The notes below the pieces were generated by a model, which was not told the DNA's origin, did no database searches, and saw nothing but the letters and a program-made list of their open reading frames with translations. A DNA stretch of 64,000 nucleotides. Origin: Setophaga petechia (taxonomy: Eukaryota; Chordata; Aves; Passeriformes; Parulidae). The stretch lies in contig JANCRA010000019.1 in NCBI GenBank assembly GCA_024362935.1, forward strand, positions 4,894,501-4,958,500, in the 5' to 3' direction. This document shows positions 11,767 through 26,400 of the stretch, in pieces; position 1 is the first letter of the stretch; each line of letters opens with the position of its first letter. The position numbers and the translations under genes are program-made.

Positions 11767-14700
11767 ATACAAAGAAGATACCATAGGATGAATTGTTTTG
11801 AAATTATTCATTATATAAAACCAGAACTTTTCCATAAGTGATACTGCGAAAAATCTGCCAATACACTTTGCAATTTTTCATTTAGGAGCCAAAATATGCT
11901 ACAGAATTGTGTTGTCCTATTTGAGTGTTTTCAATTGCATTCCCCATTCTGACTGTTCTGGATACTATGACACCTAAGATGGACAAATCTCAGATATATT
12001 ATCTTCCTTACTCACTGCAAATCATGTGTGATTTTTAATTTTAAAAAAAGAGACGTAAGATAATCTAAAATTAAACTTCTTCATCAGCATCCATAATTTT
12101 TCCTTAAGAACTATGTACTGTTACATTTATATTAATTTATTTATCTAGTTGCTTGTAAAAGATAACCTATACTCCAAGACACAAAAAAAAAGGGTTTCCA
12201 AGTGTTTTTGTAGTAGAAGAATGACAAAACAACTTTGTAGCAGGCAAGACTGAATTTATGAAATGCCTCTGTTCTTCTCTTCTTATTTTTAAGTCTTGAT
12301 TGAACAGCAGCTTAAAATAAATTCTCCAATCATTGAATAAGAGTTCATCTTATCTCTTGAATAATTCAATCAATATATTCCACTAGCTATAAAATTAGTC
12401 AATCAGCAAAATATTTGTCAGTCTATTCAAGTATAAAGTATTTTTATTCTAATTTTAAGTGACATGCAAAAAACTTTCTTCCACTTTAAATGTGAGTAGG
12501 TAGGTGAAAGGAGCCTTCAATATGAAGTTTTAAGAAAAGAATGTATGTGCTTGATGAGTGAAAAGTTCCTTTTAACCATAAAATTGCTCAGGGAACATAT
12601 ATTTCTCTTTTCTAATGCAATCAATTTGAATGAAAAGAACTTGTTCTATTAAAACAGAACTCTAAGTAAAACTTGCTTAACTGTATAAATACATTTAGTT
12701 GGTACAAACTATGCTGTAAACCTTCATCCATACTTTTTAGCAGTAGTTCAATTAGAGTTCATCATAAGTCAAAAACTATTATAAATATGGTTTAAGATAA
12801 GGACTGAAAACCAGTTGAAAAATACAGAAATTATATGATGGTTTTATAAATAAGAATAAGAATGTGATTTGATGTTTTCCTCAGTCATGGACCTAGTAGG
12901 TGAAATTTCCTATTCAGGGAATTTTAGCAAAAGTGTGAAAAGTCCTATATATACTTAGGTCAGATTTCTTCCATATAGGAATGCTAATGAATATTCACAA
13001 GACAGCTGAATCCTCACCCTCTATATGCTTTCACTCTATTAGGTGCCAAAAAAAAAAATCTTCATTTTTGCTACAGCTAGACCTGAATCAAGACCCACGT
13101 TTTCTTTAGTCAGTTGTCTATAGCTGGGACTCGATCCAGATTTAGTTTGCTATCCCACATGCCAGTAAAAAGTTCCTGTGTATTTCCTAAGTCAGTGCAT
13201 GTTTTTGTGAGCCCTATGCTGTGTCTGCATAGCTATATATAAACATAAGGGCACTTTATTTGATCCCAACCTTAAGCCTTCTTTTCCTTAGGAAAACACT
13301 GTAGATGTATATACATGTACTACTTTCCTGAGCTTAAGAAATATTTAGTTTCACTTGGACACAATATAACCTTAAAAATTGGGGTTTGTAGAAAATGCAG
13401 GATAGAAATTATTCATGTTTCTATGAAAATGGACACTTCTGAGTAATAAAGTTACTGTGAACTGCTTCATACACTCTATGCATGGTTCATTGCCTTTCTT
13501 ATAAATCGAGAATATTTCCTACCTTGCTCTCTGTAAGAGCCTCACAGAGCTGAATGCCTGGAATGCTATACTCCTCCAGGCATTGTGGTGAGAAGGTCCG
13601 TGTATTGAACCCTTCTCTTAACTCAAGATTAACAATACAAGGATCATGGACTTGTTTATCTTGCTAGGAGCCCTACCTGCTGCAGTAAACCTTAAGATCT
13701 GAGTCTGTTAACCGTCCACTCAAAGGATGCATTTCAATGAACCCTCTCAGCCTGAATTATTCCTAGTGAGACATCCAGGTGGGAGAGCTGGGCTGGGTGC
13801 AGCAAGCAAGCCTAATTCCTGCAGGTTGAGCATAGCCAAGGAGTCCTAGGAGGAAGGGGACTAGCTCATACACAGCCCTGCAAGAGGAGCACAGGAAGAC
13901 ACCTATACTATAGATCCAGATAAACCTTACTTGTCCATTTTAATGTCACCAATGATCTCTTCAGCAGATCTCTTCCCAGTTATTCTGCTGTCCAACAGAA
14001 TAAAGAGAAAATAACAGAAAATAAAAGAAAATAATAACTTGTGAAACTGGTGTGTGTTTGTCTGCTAGTCACCAGCATTGCTTGTGCACTTCAAAAGCCT
14101 TGTCTGACCAGTGCTGACATATGGAGCTGCTCAGGGATGAATCATGAAGGAAACATATGGATTAAACATTTATGGTATTAAGATTCCATAGAAGCAGAAG
14201 GTGGCCTGTGTGGGCCCATAGGGATGATTCATAGAGTCACCCCTATGTTTTCTTGAGGGTGAAAGGAAACTTCATTCCATTTAATGTCGTATTTGCAAAC
14301 TCACCACTGCTTTTATATCCATTTAAAAAGTTCATGACAAGACTGCATGGAGACAAGCAGCATGACTTGGTAATTAAGGTGCAAGATTAGCTTGTTTAGC
14401 TGATGGCATTCCTTCAAACTGCACTGATCAAACCTCCTGTCTTTCCAGATGCAGAGTTACCAAAGCAATTTTATGCACAGCAAGGCTACAGATTTATACA
14501 CCTTCCCCAGGCTGTATTCCTATTACTGAAGTCATCCAGTCTCTGGCTGTTTGATTTTTTTGAAAAGCCTGCTCAACATCTGACATTTTTTTAAAAAGTT
14601 ATGCAGGAAATTTGACTGGAAAATAAGTTTGAGATTCTGCCTTCTATTAAGGCAGAAATTTAACTTTGAAATCTGCGAAGTTTACCCAAAGAAAACCTTC

Positions 14701-15424
14701 ATAATTAAGGGTAATGATTTTTTACAGTGGAAGCAATCTACAAAGCCCACTTGCTCCTGTTGTAGTGGAAGTTGCTGGAATAAGGAAAAGGCAGTGTTAA
14801 ACATGTTTTCTGCTGCTGTTGGTCCTCCCATTAACTCCTTGCTTTCCTGCTGCTGGGGGATAAAATGCCAGGATGTGGTTTACAACTGGCTCTGAGTTGT
14901 TATTTCTGAGGAAAACTAAGCAGATTTTGACAAAGAACCTAGTGGCATCTGGAATTTTTTGTAGCAAGAATGCTTGAATTTAAAAACCATTTCCTTTCAC
15001 CCATGAGGAAAATCATAGCTGGCCATGACAAACTGGTGTAACAGATGCATTATGAACAGTAGTACCACGCACATGGATAGTTCTTAGCCAGAAATTTCAT
15101 GAAGCTCCTTTTATATTTTTATGTGCACGTCAGTTATGTATAGTTCATAATGTATATGGATATGTGCATCTAATTCTTACATACTACCCACAATTCAGTC
15201 ACATAACACAGTGCACATTCATTATGTATGATGTGATAAATCCATAACTGTCTCATGTGGTAATCATGATCATTTTGGTTTAACTTCCATTTTTCTTTCA
15301 GATTCTTTCTTCTTGGTTTCAGGTTTTATTTCATCCAACCAGAATAAATTCCCTGAAAAGTTTAAGGATCAATAAAGTAAGAAAAAAATCAGAATAATTT
15401 TTTAGCTAATTCATTCTTCTGACC
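11767..15424. other. Non-coding DNA with one GC-richer patch
   Basis: No gene was recognised. A somewhat GC-richer patch at about 13530-13920 may be an old dispersed repeat, but I could not assign it. The frames at 14403-14594 and 14629-14895 have no recognisable product. Confidence 0.45.
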
Positions 15425-15446
15425 AAAAAAAAAAAAAAAAAAAAAA
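15425..15446. repeat. Poly(A) run of 22
   Basis: An uninterrupted run of 22 A is followed by CC and A/G-rich sequence. It could be a retroposon tail or a simple homopolymer. No LINE or SINE body was seen upstream, so a plain homopolymer is preferred. Confidence 0.9.
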
Positions 15447-15950
15447 CCAAAAAAGAAAGAAAGATTGTTTCATAATTTATTGACTTCAAAATGTTTTTGG
15501 GAAGATTTGGTTTAAGTGTTATAGGTTTAGGGGCTTGACTTTTTTTTGGGTGGTCTTTTTGTCTTTTTTATAAGTAACTTAAATTTCCCAGTGTGTTATT
15601 TTAGCTTGTATGCAACAAATTGCTCATGTCATATTTTACCAGCTCCTCAAAAATCCTTTTTTTTTTTTTTAGCACTGTTTTGAAAAGATTAGCCCCAACT
15701 ATGAAATAAGATCCACGTATGGATGGTGACTGTTAAATCCCCTTCAACAATCTTTCAGTCCTAGCCCTTTTCAGGGAGAAAAAATAGGCAACAATGCAAA
15801 AATTCTTATATCACATAGATAAGGACTAGTATGAATTGTCAACATATAATTTAATTATTTTGGAGGTGTGATTGTAGGTTTAGCTATATAAAGGGTATAT
15901 GAATTTCCCTTTTTCTTTTGAACAGAGAACATAAAATGGCAATCACGAGC

Positions 15951-16011
15951 AAAGAAAAGAGAAAAGAGAGAAAAGAGAGAAAAGAGAGAGAAAGAGAGAA
16001 AAGAGAGAAAG
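15951..16011 (+). repeat. Imperfect (AAAAGAGAG)n simple repeat
   Basis: A purine-only tract of about 60 bp is built from AAAAGAGAG-like units. This polypurine strand asymmetry can favour triplex structures, but nothing here shows a role. Confidence 0.9.
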
Positions 16012-19000
16012 TTCTATTATCTCTTTTCACAGACCTCTAAACTCCAGCCACCTTGAACTTGGACACTGAAGCCATCGAGGAACCACACTCATCAGGACTA
16101 TCAGCTCCTTCATGTTGTTTACTCACAGCTAATTTAAGAAAAGCTTGTTTAAATTTATTTATTTGACTATATGTATAAATAATTAATAATGGATTAGAAC
16201 GAAATGTTAGCAATGTGTATTGCCAATGAATGTCAATTTAGTATGGTTTCCAAGTTTTAAACAGGCCAAAGTTTTCAGTCTTTTAAACACTGCTATCACA
16301 GCCATCTCTAATTCTCTTAACATAGACGTATTTCTTTGCATATATATACATACATATGTATAATCGCTTGCAACAAGTTGAAGAAAACTGTGATTATGAA
16401 TCATGTTAGTAAACATTGCATAGAAAAAGGGTGTTTTAGATTGAGTTTAAAATTCTACAAATTATTTAGCTTCTGGTTAACTAGGAATACATGCAAAATG
16501 TGCTTGAGTAAGACTGCAGAGGTAAACTGCAGGAATGGTGTCTTTTCCAAGACATTATTCCTCCATATGAAAAGAATACTGATATGATACAAATCCATGT
16601 ACAGCAGTAGAAATTATATAAATAAGCAACATGAATATAACTTCTGTTTTTGATTTGTTTGAGTGGGACATTGGACTAGGAAATCTAAAAAGAGGCAAAC
16701 CCAACAGAAATCTACTGAACATTGCTTTTTTAATATGCCTCTTTTTGATAAAACCAGGCTTGTTCTTTAATTAGGTGCATTCTTCTGAACAGAAAACTAA
16801 TCTATGAAGTACAGAGAACAATCTTATTGTGGAGTAAATGCAACTGTTTGTAACTTAAATAATCTTCTTTCCAAACAGATGGATTTCTCAAGGTTACACT
16901 GACGCTGGGTTTGTACCTTTTGGTTTAGAAACAAGGTGAATATGAACTATTAGAGGTCTACACTATTAGATGTCTCGTTGGAAAGCAGCTGTTTCTTCTG
17001 TGATTATATGTTGTCTAATTTACAGAAATATTTAAAATATATGCCTATTGGCCATACAATGTTCTCCGTAGTATATTTTTTTTCTTAACAGTTAATGCCA
17101 TGGCAGGCCATTTTTAAATGTTACTGAATCCTCTAAGCATAGAAAAAAATTAACTTTGTAAGTATCTAGGAAAATGCAGCCCATCTTTAATGATCTGTAG
17201 CTTTTTCTGTAAATAAATGTCAATCACCTAATGATAGAATTAAGTAAAGTTTGTTTGAAAAATAAAAAAGAAAATAATGAAAAATGCTTAAAAATTTAAA
17301 CAATAAATTCATTAATATGGTAAAGTAGCCTTTTATGCAAAGTTTTAGTTAAGTATAGTTTGGAAAAAGGGAATATTATGGTGTTGATTGAAAACAGACA
17401 GTTCAAAGCTCTTAATATATTATTAACCAATTAAGTCTGATTTACATGGAAAATGCTCTTGTATAAAATCAATATGATTGTGCCCACAAAATCATGGTAT
17501 TCATTCTGAGATTTCACTGACTACTTATCAGATAATTCAAATCAAGGCACTGAGCTATAGATGTTGGCATGAAGTACTGCTATATCTCATTTATATTTTC
17601 TCTCTAAACTAAGAGAAAACCTTACTTTAACTCCAGAAATGAGAGATCAAAAATTGTCAACGTTAGGGTCAAAGAAGTCTCTGAGTTGTGAATTGCACAA
17701 TCTGTTCTTGTGCTTTTCCCTATGTATCCATCCTTGACCAATGCTACAGTTATGACTCTGGGACATCTCTGTTCTGATTCTTCTTTTCTACTTTTGTTTG
17801 ACAGCTAATATCTCTTGTCCTGTATAAAAATATAAATCTTATATTTTTTGGGGATTTAGCATGTTCTAATAAAGAAATGTTTGCATGTTTTTGGGTATTT
17901 TTATTGTTATATACGAACATTCACTTGAAAAGTTTAGATAATTATTGTACAAGTGTTTGCAAACTCAGAAAAGCAGTCATAATTTAAGGATTGCTTCCAA
18001 AGAAATGAAAACAAATAAACAAACAAAAGAAACAAGTAGAGGTTATTTTCGGACTGACAAAGTGTTCATTTTAGAAAATGTCATCATATTGATAAGAATA
18101 TGTTTCCTCTGAGTGTGTTATGCTTTTCCACAATATGAATGATCTTGTCAGAACATGAAGCATATGCAGCTGTCAAAATGTTACAGGCTAGCCACATGAG
18201 CTTGACTTGTTTATGAAATCCAAGCCTTAATTTAGTTCTCTATAGATAAAAAGAGTAAAAAGTTTCAAAAATATGATTATTTTGTGTGATATTATCACTA
18301 TTGTAGAAAATAGAAGAACTCAGTTTGCCTTCCAAAAGGTCAAGAATAAATGCAATTCTAAACCATGTTGTTCTGATACTCTTCTGCAATTATAAATGAA
18401 CATTTGTATTTTCTAAGTGGCATAATCATAAAAAGTCACTACCTAACAACAACAATAAAAAATAATGGATGAGGTTATAAAACTAGAAGAGCACTAAACA
18501 TGGTGAATTAATTTTCAGTTTGTTGGCTGTAAAAAAGTCTCTGAATCTTTCATTAAATATTGCATCTGTTCATAAAATAATTTTTTAAAAATTAGTATAA
18601 ATAGCAAGTTTTTAGAAATATTTTTGGTGGCAGTTTATCTATTAGGTTTTTATGTTTAAGATGGAAAGAAACACATAGCCATTAGGAGCAGTAAACTCTT
18701 AAAGCTAAGTAATCTGAGGGAACACAGCTAGCCATCAAGAACTGTATATACAGATGCTGTTTGTATGAATGCATGAACATATTTTTCATCATTAAATGAG
18801 CACTTTTATGGGGAAAGATTCAAGCAAAATACCTGGTGCTACTTCTATTCACTCTCCAGCTGTTTGCTGTATTGAACAATGGGTGTAACAGAGGCACCTA
18901 CCTTAGTCTCCTACTATCTTAATGTTTAAAGTTGCATTCTTTTTCAAACTGTTACAACTGAACTAACAAATAATCTAGGTTATCATGTTTTAGCTCAGAT

Positions 19001-20947
19001 TGTTTGAAATTGTGTGTTTTCTGAATTTATTTATTTCTAAGATGTGGTACTCAAGTTAGCCATCCTATTTTATAAGTAAATACACTGGCTAAACAGACGG
19101 CTCCTCATTAGTCTTTTGCAATATTGCTTTGCATTTTGTTGGGAGTAAATGAGAAGATTCAGCTCACTTCAGATTATACTTGAAAACTCACAGAACTTGG
19201 TGTTATAATGCACTGCTGTTTTGATCATGCATGTTTTTCACACATTAATAGTAATACTGAAATTTGGGTTCTGATTGATATTTTAGGATTGTTGACTGAT
19301 TTTTGGAAATGGAATTGAGCAAAACAGATTGAACTGGCTAAAAGGGACTTGAAAAGAAATTGGCTGCTGATCTCTTTTCCATATTTTTCCTGTATTAATT
19401 GTCCAGATTATTATTTTTTCTGTGTATATTAAGGAAAATCCATTCATATCATGAAACACTCTCATTCTGCTGTGATAAATTCCAGGCTTGAAACATTTTA
19501 GCCTTTTATAGGTAAAAGATGAATGAAAAGTGTAACATTGTAAACTGCTCATATCCTGCTTTAATTTATTAGCTCAGAGTGCATATAATAACATCTTCTG
19601 GAATTAATAGCCTAATGTTTCACTGTTACTTAGTGTAACAAATAAGCTGTTATTTTATATAGGTGACAGTAATCCCCAATGCCATAAATGGAGATTAATA
19701 ATCAAGAGATAATACCTTCTTTGAAAGGTTTATTGTCCAAACACAAATTTTAGAGTGGCAGAATTGTGACTGATATACAGGTGACGCCTTCCAGTCTCCT
19801 TAGAGCCCCAGAAGAGCATAACCAACAGAGCCCTCAAACAGACTTTCTCCCATGTAAGTCCTTCCTTTCTGTTGTTTGAACCATGCATTCCTACTTACCA
19901 GGGATGAGGTATGACTTGCAACAAGAGGGACAGAAAGATAGGAAGAGTCTGCAGGCCTGGGAAAGTGTCTGAGCTCTGGAGCTCTTATTAGTGAGATCCT
20001 GTATTTTGGGAGGAAGGTAGAACTTGCAGGTCACTAACTGCAAATCACCATCTCTCACTTATTGCAGAGACACATATATCATCAAATATTACTGGAAAAA
20101 GCAGTTTTGCTTTTCTTACTTCAAAAACATGGTCCAGAACCCTAAAACAGCATTCAGAGGTCATGTATGGTAAATTAGAGAAAAAACCTTCATCTAAGTC
20201 TTCTGTACAGCGCTCAACCTCCTACTTGTTGGACCCTATAGACTGTTTCAATGTGTATTTTGCTATCATTGAGTTGTGTTAAATGCAAGCAGTTAGTTAT
20301 TAGAAAGACAGGGTTTTTCTCCTTTGCATTTTCTGGAAGCTTCCCATTGGATTGTTTTGGGACCTGGCTAAGTAGCAATGCTTTCCATTGATCCTGTGAA
20401 ATGTTCTGTGGCTTGCAGCATGCTGCAAATGACCTTGGAGAGCCTTTCTCTCTCTTAACAGAAGCAATTCCCAACTCTTGAAATCCTGCACCTTTGCATG
20501 GCATCCCAATCTTGGAGCTATCTTTGAAGATGGCCTATGTCTATGCTTGGAAGATATTAACTCAGAAACAGTTCCATGCTGAATTTAATAAGCAATTGCT
20601 TTAATTAGCCCCACACACAGGTAACAAGCTTGAGGGATGCAGTTTCATGTAAATGTTTGACTTTCTGAAGGCGTCTCAAGACCTAATCACTCACTGGAGT
20701 CACTCATCTTTCAGACACAGGAAAGTGGAGCATGGACGCCTGACCCTGTGGGATAACATGACTGAGTCTGCAAGTAGAGAGGGTGAGAATTAGAGAAGTA
20801 TTAGGACAAAAAATTTATGGAGGTGGGAAAGGCACATAAAAACTTTTGATTCCTTTTTTGTCACTGCAGGCCAAGTGTTAAGACTGGAACCATTCAGGAA
20901 GCCAAATTTGCCAAAGACCCAGAGGTCAGAACTGGGTCAGAACTGGT
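16012..20947. other. AT-rich non-coding DNA, nothing recognised
   Basis: There are long AT-rich stretches and no exon, repeat family or RNA gene that I can support. The open frames at 16207-16587, 19283-19552 and 20214-20509 overlap or oppose each other and look spurious. Confidence 0.5.
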
Positions 20948-20981
20948 GGACAATTTCTGAGGTGTTCCTCAGAAATTGTCC
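20948..20981. repeat. Perfect hairpin: 15-bp arms, TGTT loop
   Basis: GGACAATTTCTGAGG (20948-20962) and CCTCAGAAATTGTCC (20967-20981) are exact reverse complements around TGTT. Just upstream, GTCAGAACTGG is repeated with a 12-bp period. The geometry matches the hairpin at 1090-1149. Confidence 0.9.
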
Positions 20982-23240
20982 GTCATAGTAAAATGTTGCA
21001 TTTTGTGAGACCAGCAGGCTTCCCACCTGGTTTTCCACCTAGGCACCTCCTGTACACAGCTAGACCTGCACAAGCTGCAACCAACATCATAAGCATGTGC
21101 TTAATGTGGGCAGTCCTTACAAAAAACACTAATACTTTATGTGGAAAACAACATCATAAAGTTATCCATTTATTGTTATTCTACAAGCACCTGTGAACTA
21201 TTAGTTATTATGTGCTTGTTTTACAATTTCAGTTGAAAAGGAGAAGCCTATTATTTTTTCCACATAGAGTGTATGATGGTGGTAGGGAGGGGATAAATAT
21301 CTTTCCTGTGGTAAGATTGTGTGATGGAGTTGGGAGAAGCACTGCAATTGCTGTTCTTTAATGGCTGTAGCATTAAATAGCAGCCAGTGCTTTCCTTTCT
21401 TTATACTTTATTGAGTAGATGAGATTCATTGATCTGCTTTCCCTCCCCTATTTGCTTTCTTTGTGAAGAATTCAATTCGACTTTGTGCTCAGAGATTACT
21501 TTTTCATGACTTTTAAAGTTTAGTGAGTTCACTAGTCAGGTTCCATCTGCTACTGTATTCTCTGTAAAAACACAGTTGTCCATTTTCTCTTTTATTTACT
21601 GTCAGGTTTTACTCTGTTTGGAGGATAGCTTTAGGAAATGGATTGTATTTATTTCAAACATGTCTGGTGATAGGGAAAGCTTTCAAGGGTTTACAGGTAA
21701 AAATAAACTTATACTTGGACCACTGTTGACCTGTACACTGTGGCAGTCCAGTGCCTAAACAAAACAAACAGAAATATTGTCAAAAAAAGAGTCATTTTGA
21801 AAAGAGGGATATTCTGAACGAAATAAAGTTATTTGCTAAACCTAGATACAAGGCTGGAGAGATCAAGTTGGTTTGGGGTTAGAGGAGATGTACCTCTACC
21901 ATGGAAAAAAATTACCTCATGTAGAAAATGTCTCAAAACTGGACTGCTACTAATAAACCTGTGGCTATAAAACATGAAATTGTAGGCTTTAGAAGTTTGG
22001 GAAATAATACATGTAGGATTCTCACAGAGAAATTCAAACTTCCAGTTTGAATGCACATGCTTTGATTCAAATTCTCTGAGGACCTGCATGATGCCTAATG
22101 TGAAGCACACAGGTATTAAAAGTATCATTCTCTATGCAGTTCTAGTGCCTTTCAAGTAAATAACACCTCAAGAAGGAATACTAGAGAAATTCATAATGAA
22201 GCTAAAGAGTCAGAATTATGCTCCATGCCTTCTATCAAATGTTACCCAGAACAATCTGAAGTTGCCTGCTGTAAGAGATAATTAAATTGTCTCAAAAAGG
22301 GATTTTTTGGAGTGGGGCAAGGTATATGTTGATTAGTGATAGTGACCATACTATATCTTCTAAAAGTTCACATTTTATGTTATATATTCTTTAGTTTTTC
22401 TATGTTCTTGCATAATAGTTATCATTTACCTTTAAAATGCTTAAACATCCAAACCAAATAAATACTTCTAATGGAAGAATGAGAAAAAAGCAAGGCAGTA
22501 AGTGTGATACAGGAGAAAAGCTAGAGCAAGTGAGAGACATAAAACACAAGCTTTTATTTATAGTAGAGTATTATATATATGTACATATACATATATATAT
22601 ATATATAAAAAATAGTATGATAATATATAGTATATGATATATAGTATATACTATAGCAATAGTATTACTATAGTTTTGAAGATCTTTTCCTTTAAAAAAT
22701 GCCCCTTCTGATGTTTGGAGGAATGAATTTTGGCTGTGTAGAGTAAATCTATTTTCATATTTACAGATTACCTGACATTGGGCATTTCTGCAAGTAGTAA
22801 GTTTTCTTGCTGGACAAGTTTCATTTCATGTGTGACAGCAGCAGGATTGCTCTCAGGCACACCAAATTAAGCTAGCAATAAAATCTGAAATAGCCCACTT
22901 TTATTGCACGATGACGTTACTCTGTTTTGTGCCTTCAAATGTGATTTAAGCCTAAAACCCAAAACGAAAAACATTTTTATTATAAGGAGGTCAGTAAATC
23001 CTTTGAGTGATCATTAAATTTGTGAGTGTATGGATTAAGCAACACTATTACTCCAGGAATATATTATTTTGGTGAACAATGCCAGAGAAAAAAGTATTGA
23101 TTAGAATTTCAATGACCAGTGAAAAGCTGAAACCACATTTACTCTTGCTTGTTTTCAATGCAAAAGCAGTATTATCAAAGGTTATTTTAATATCTTACTA
23201 TTGAGTAATTCATAGTTACAAGTCATATTTATAGTGGGTG
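20982..23240. other. Non-coding DNA, no gene recognised
   Basis: Nothing was recognised apart from the AT microsatellite listed separately. The short frame at 21829-22128 (minus) has no recognisable product. Confidence 0.5.
22570..22655. repeat. AT-rich (TA)n microsatellite
   Basis: Runs of TATATA with interspersed GTACATATAC and TATAGTATA words form an imperfect dinucleotide repeat that can fold back on itself. Confidence 0.88.
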
Positions 23241-23434
23241 GTGAGGCACTGCAACAGGTTACCTAGAAATGTTGTGAAAGCCTCATCCCTGGAAGTGCTG
23301 CAGGCCAGGCTGGACAGGAGTTTGAGCAACCTGATCTAATGAAATGTGTCCTAGCCCATGACAGGGGGATTGCAACTCGATGACCTCTTAGGTCTCCTTC
23401 AACCCAAACCATTCTATGGTTCTGTGATTCTGTG
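23241..23434 (+). mobile_element. CR1 LINE 3' end (truncated), sense strand +
   Basis: The segment starts near GAGGCACTGCAACAGGTT and passes CATCCCTGGAAGTGCTGCAG, CAACCTGATCTAATG and GACAGGGGGATTGCAAC. It ends in CATTCTATGGTTCTGTGATT, the degenerate 8-bp terminal repeat typical of avian CR1 3' ends. Only about 195 bp of 3' untranslated region is present, which fits the usual 5' truncation of CR1. The minus-strand frame at 23263-23451 is an artefact of this element. Confidence 0.93.
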
Positions 23435-26400
23435 TTGAGCTGTAGATCCATAATTAGTCTTGCTACTTATAGATGGTCTTGTTCCTCAGCGTGGAACTTT
23501 CTTCCTTGCTGATATTAGGAGCACAAATTTCAAGTCCTTATACCATTCTATATATATTAGTTGTGGTTTCTTAGACATAAAAATGCATGGTTGGATATAC
23601 TCCAGCTGATCTTTTTCCTGTCTGGGCCTTATCCCACATGACCCTCAGGAGAAGCATACTGCTTGTCCTCCCTCCACAGAGACTGACCAGTTCTGCTCAT
23701 TCTGCACAATGGAATTTCTCTGCAGTCTTCCACATTTCATATCAAAACTCACTCTCTCAACTCTCTCATCTAACTCTCTACTCAGCTACTGACTTCTGAG
23801 CCCTCTGAAATCACATGCCCTCAAGTCTATGAAAGATTACTCATCAGATGCAGTAAGGAAAATTCACCAGGCTGAACACAGTTTTTGCTTCACATAAACT
23901 GTATTGATTAAATATAATAAAAAGTTAAAACAATTTTTTGAGCTCTTGATCAAGCAGGTCCAATTTCTTTGGCTGAACCAGATGACTGTCTTAGCTACAG
24001 AAAATGTTTACATTTCCTTTATTGTTGTTCATGTTCATTTATCTGCAAGTAGAAGATAATAGGCAAATAGAATTGAAAAAAGGAATGCAATGATACCTTC
24101 TGACCCACAGAATAGCCACAAAATTCAGCAAAGATTTTACAGTGTTATTTAAAGCACTTTAGCAAAGGGGTTGCTTTTTGAAGTCAATTTCAGAGGAAGC
24201 TATTTCGCCCCATTTACTTCCAATTTTTCAATAAACAAGAAGCTCAACTATTTGTACAGCAAGTTGTGAAGAGTACTCTTTCACATGACAGCACACAACT
24301 ATTTACAGCACAAGTTTAATTATCAAACATCTGGTTTCCATAACAACAGAAGGATATTTACGATACAAAAATAACTTGCACATTCGTTTCAAGGCTAATG
24401 CATATCTAAGATGTAAGCTTCCAAAGCTTGGGCTGAATCAGATCAAAGTTGTAGTGATTCTACTATCTTTGCATATAATATCACCCCAAAACCATTTAAA
24501 GAGTGGTGTCATTTTGATGCTTGTTTTCAGTAAGAATTTTCTGTCCTTAAACCAAAGGTAGGATAAATAAGTATGTAGAAAGAGAAGATTTCAAGAACTT
24601 CTCTTTTTGTTTTGCCAGTGGACAATTTCCCATTAATGAAAATTTGTGAGCTGTTTTCTAATCAGTAGTCCTCTATGGGGAGCAAAAATTCAGTGAAAAC
24701 CTTTTTTTTAAAGCTATACTTTAACTTTAGGCAGTCACTATCCATGAAAAATTACAGTTAAAGTATTTTTATTCATGGTTAATTTTTTGCTACTGGAGGT
24801 TTGGTAGCAGAATTGCTATTTTCCAGGGGCTTTTCATCAGTGATTGCTGTAGGGTGTATAGCCATAGAATACATTAAATGCAAATTCAGCAATTCTGAAT
24901 TCAGCAGTTCTAAGCCCAAAGAAACACAGATTAAAGCTGCTCAGGAATTAACACCTCTTTATAAAACTAAATGATTGAAAATGAAGGACTTATTCCAAAT
25001 AAGCAAATTACTCTGGTTTACACCATGTATTATATGTTATATAACCAGAAGTGCCAGATCTGATCTTCAAATTTTATCAAGATATATAGTATGCTTCCAT
25101 AACACAAACAAAAATTGGTCTTTCTCAGAATTATATCAGTTACTTGTAATAACTGTATTTAGGATTTCAGCACTTGGACTTATGTTTATATCTAATAAAC
25201 TTCTTTTCCTCTGCAATTAAAACAAGACCGTTTTGGTGGTGATACTGTAGCAAAAGTTAAACTCCGCTTTCTCATCCACTCTTCCTTGTCACCCTTAAAT
25301 GAGCACAGAAAAATGTCAGATTTTAAAAATTGCTCTAATGTTCAACATCTCTGCACTCTAAGGATCAGAGTAGAAAAAAAAAGTGCAGACTGCAATTTCT
25401 CCTATCTTGGAGAAAACTTAGCTGGCTACTGTTTCTTGTTCAAGCTTTCCTGTGTACATGGTGTATTCGAGCAAGGAGGGCAGGAGTGTGAAATGAAATG
25501 TCTTCCCTTTGCATCAACAAGTTCAGATAATTTTAGCTACAGGAAGTTTCATGTAAGGAAAACAGTATTAAAGTTCTAAAATGTTTAGTACGTTGCAGGC
25601 AAAAAGCAACATCTTTGAAAGCATCCAGAAATGAACTGGAAATGAAACTGTTGGCAGTGGAGTAAAACATTCTCCTTGATATTCAAAGGAACAGCCATGT
25701 TTTAGACCTTGTGAAATAGATGGCAAAAGTCTACAGGCTCCAGGAACAGGTTTTAAAAATTCATCTTGGAAGGAGGAAAATATGCTTCACATAGAAATAA
25801 TTGCAGCTGAAAAAAATAACCACTGTTGTTTCTTTACTAAACAGAAATACACCTTATCATAGCATGCTGAGATGAATCATAAATCAAGAAACTGTGTTGG
25901 GAGTGAAAACTCAGCCCCTTAAAGTTCTGAATTGATTCCAAAACTATTTCACTCAGCAGTTTTACGATAAATCCTCCTCATAATGAACAGAGGAGTAAAA
26001 GTGTGAAGTCTGAGTACCTAGTATTGCACCTACCCATCCATCAAGGCAGCTAATATCACTGCTCTTCTGAATGGTAACAGTGCCTGGGCCTGGCTGGGAT
26101 GAGTCTCAGGCAGCAATGCCCATTCCATCTGCATCCCTCACTGGCCAGAAATGAGCTGACAGTCCTCACTGCCTTTTCCAATGAAATAGAGCTGTAGAGC
26201 TGAATGTCAGTTGCCTAGCTCACACAGCTGGTGACAAAGATCAGATGGGAAAGTAGCAAAAATAGAGATTATTTAGAAGGCTGGAGTGCCTGGCAAATAT
26301 CTTGTCTATTAGAGATATTCCAGAACTTTAAAATTCAAAAGTCTCAATCTTTTGAGAGAGAATGAGACAAACTGAAAATGATACGGGACAGATTTGTTCT

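Noticed and set aside
15425..15446. Poly(A) tail of a processed pseudogene
   Set aside because: No coding remnant was found upstream and no flanking target duplication was seen.
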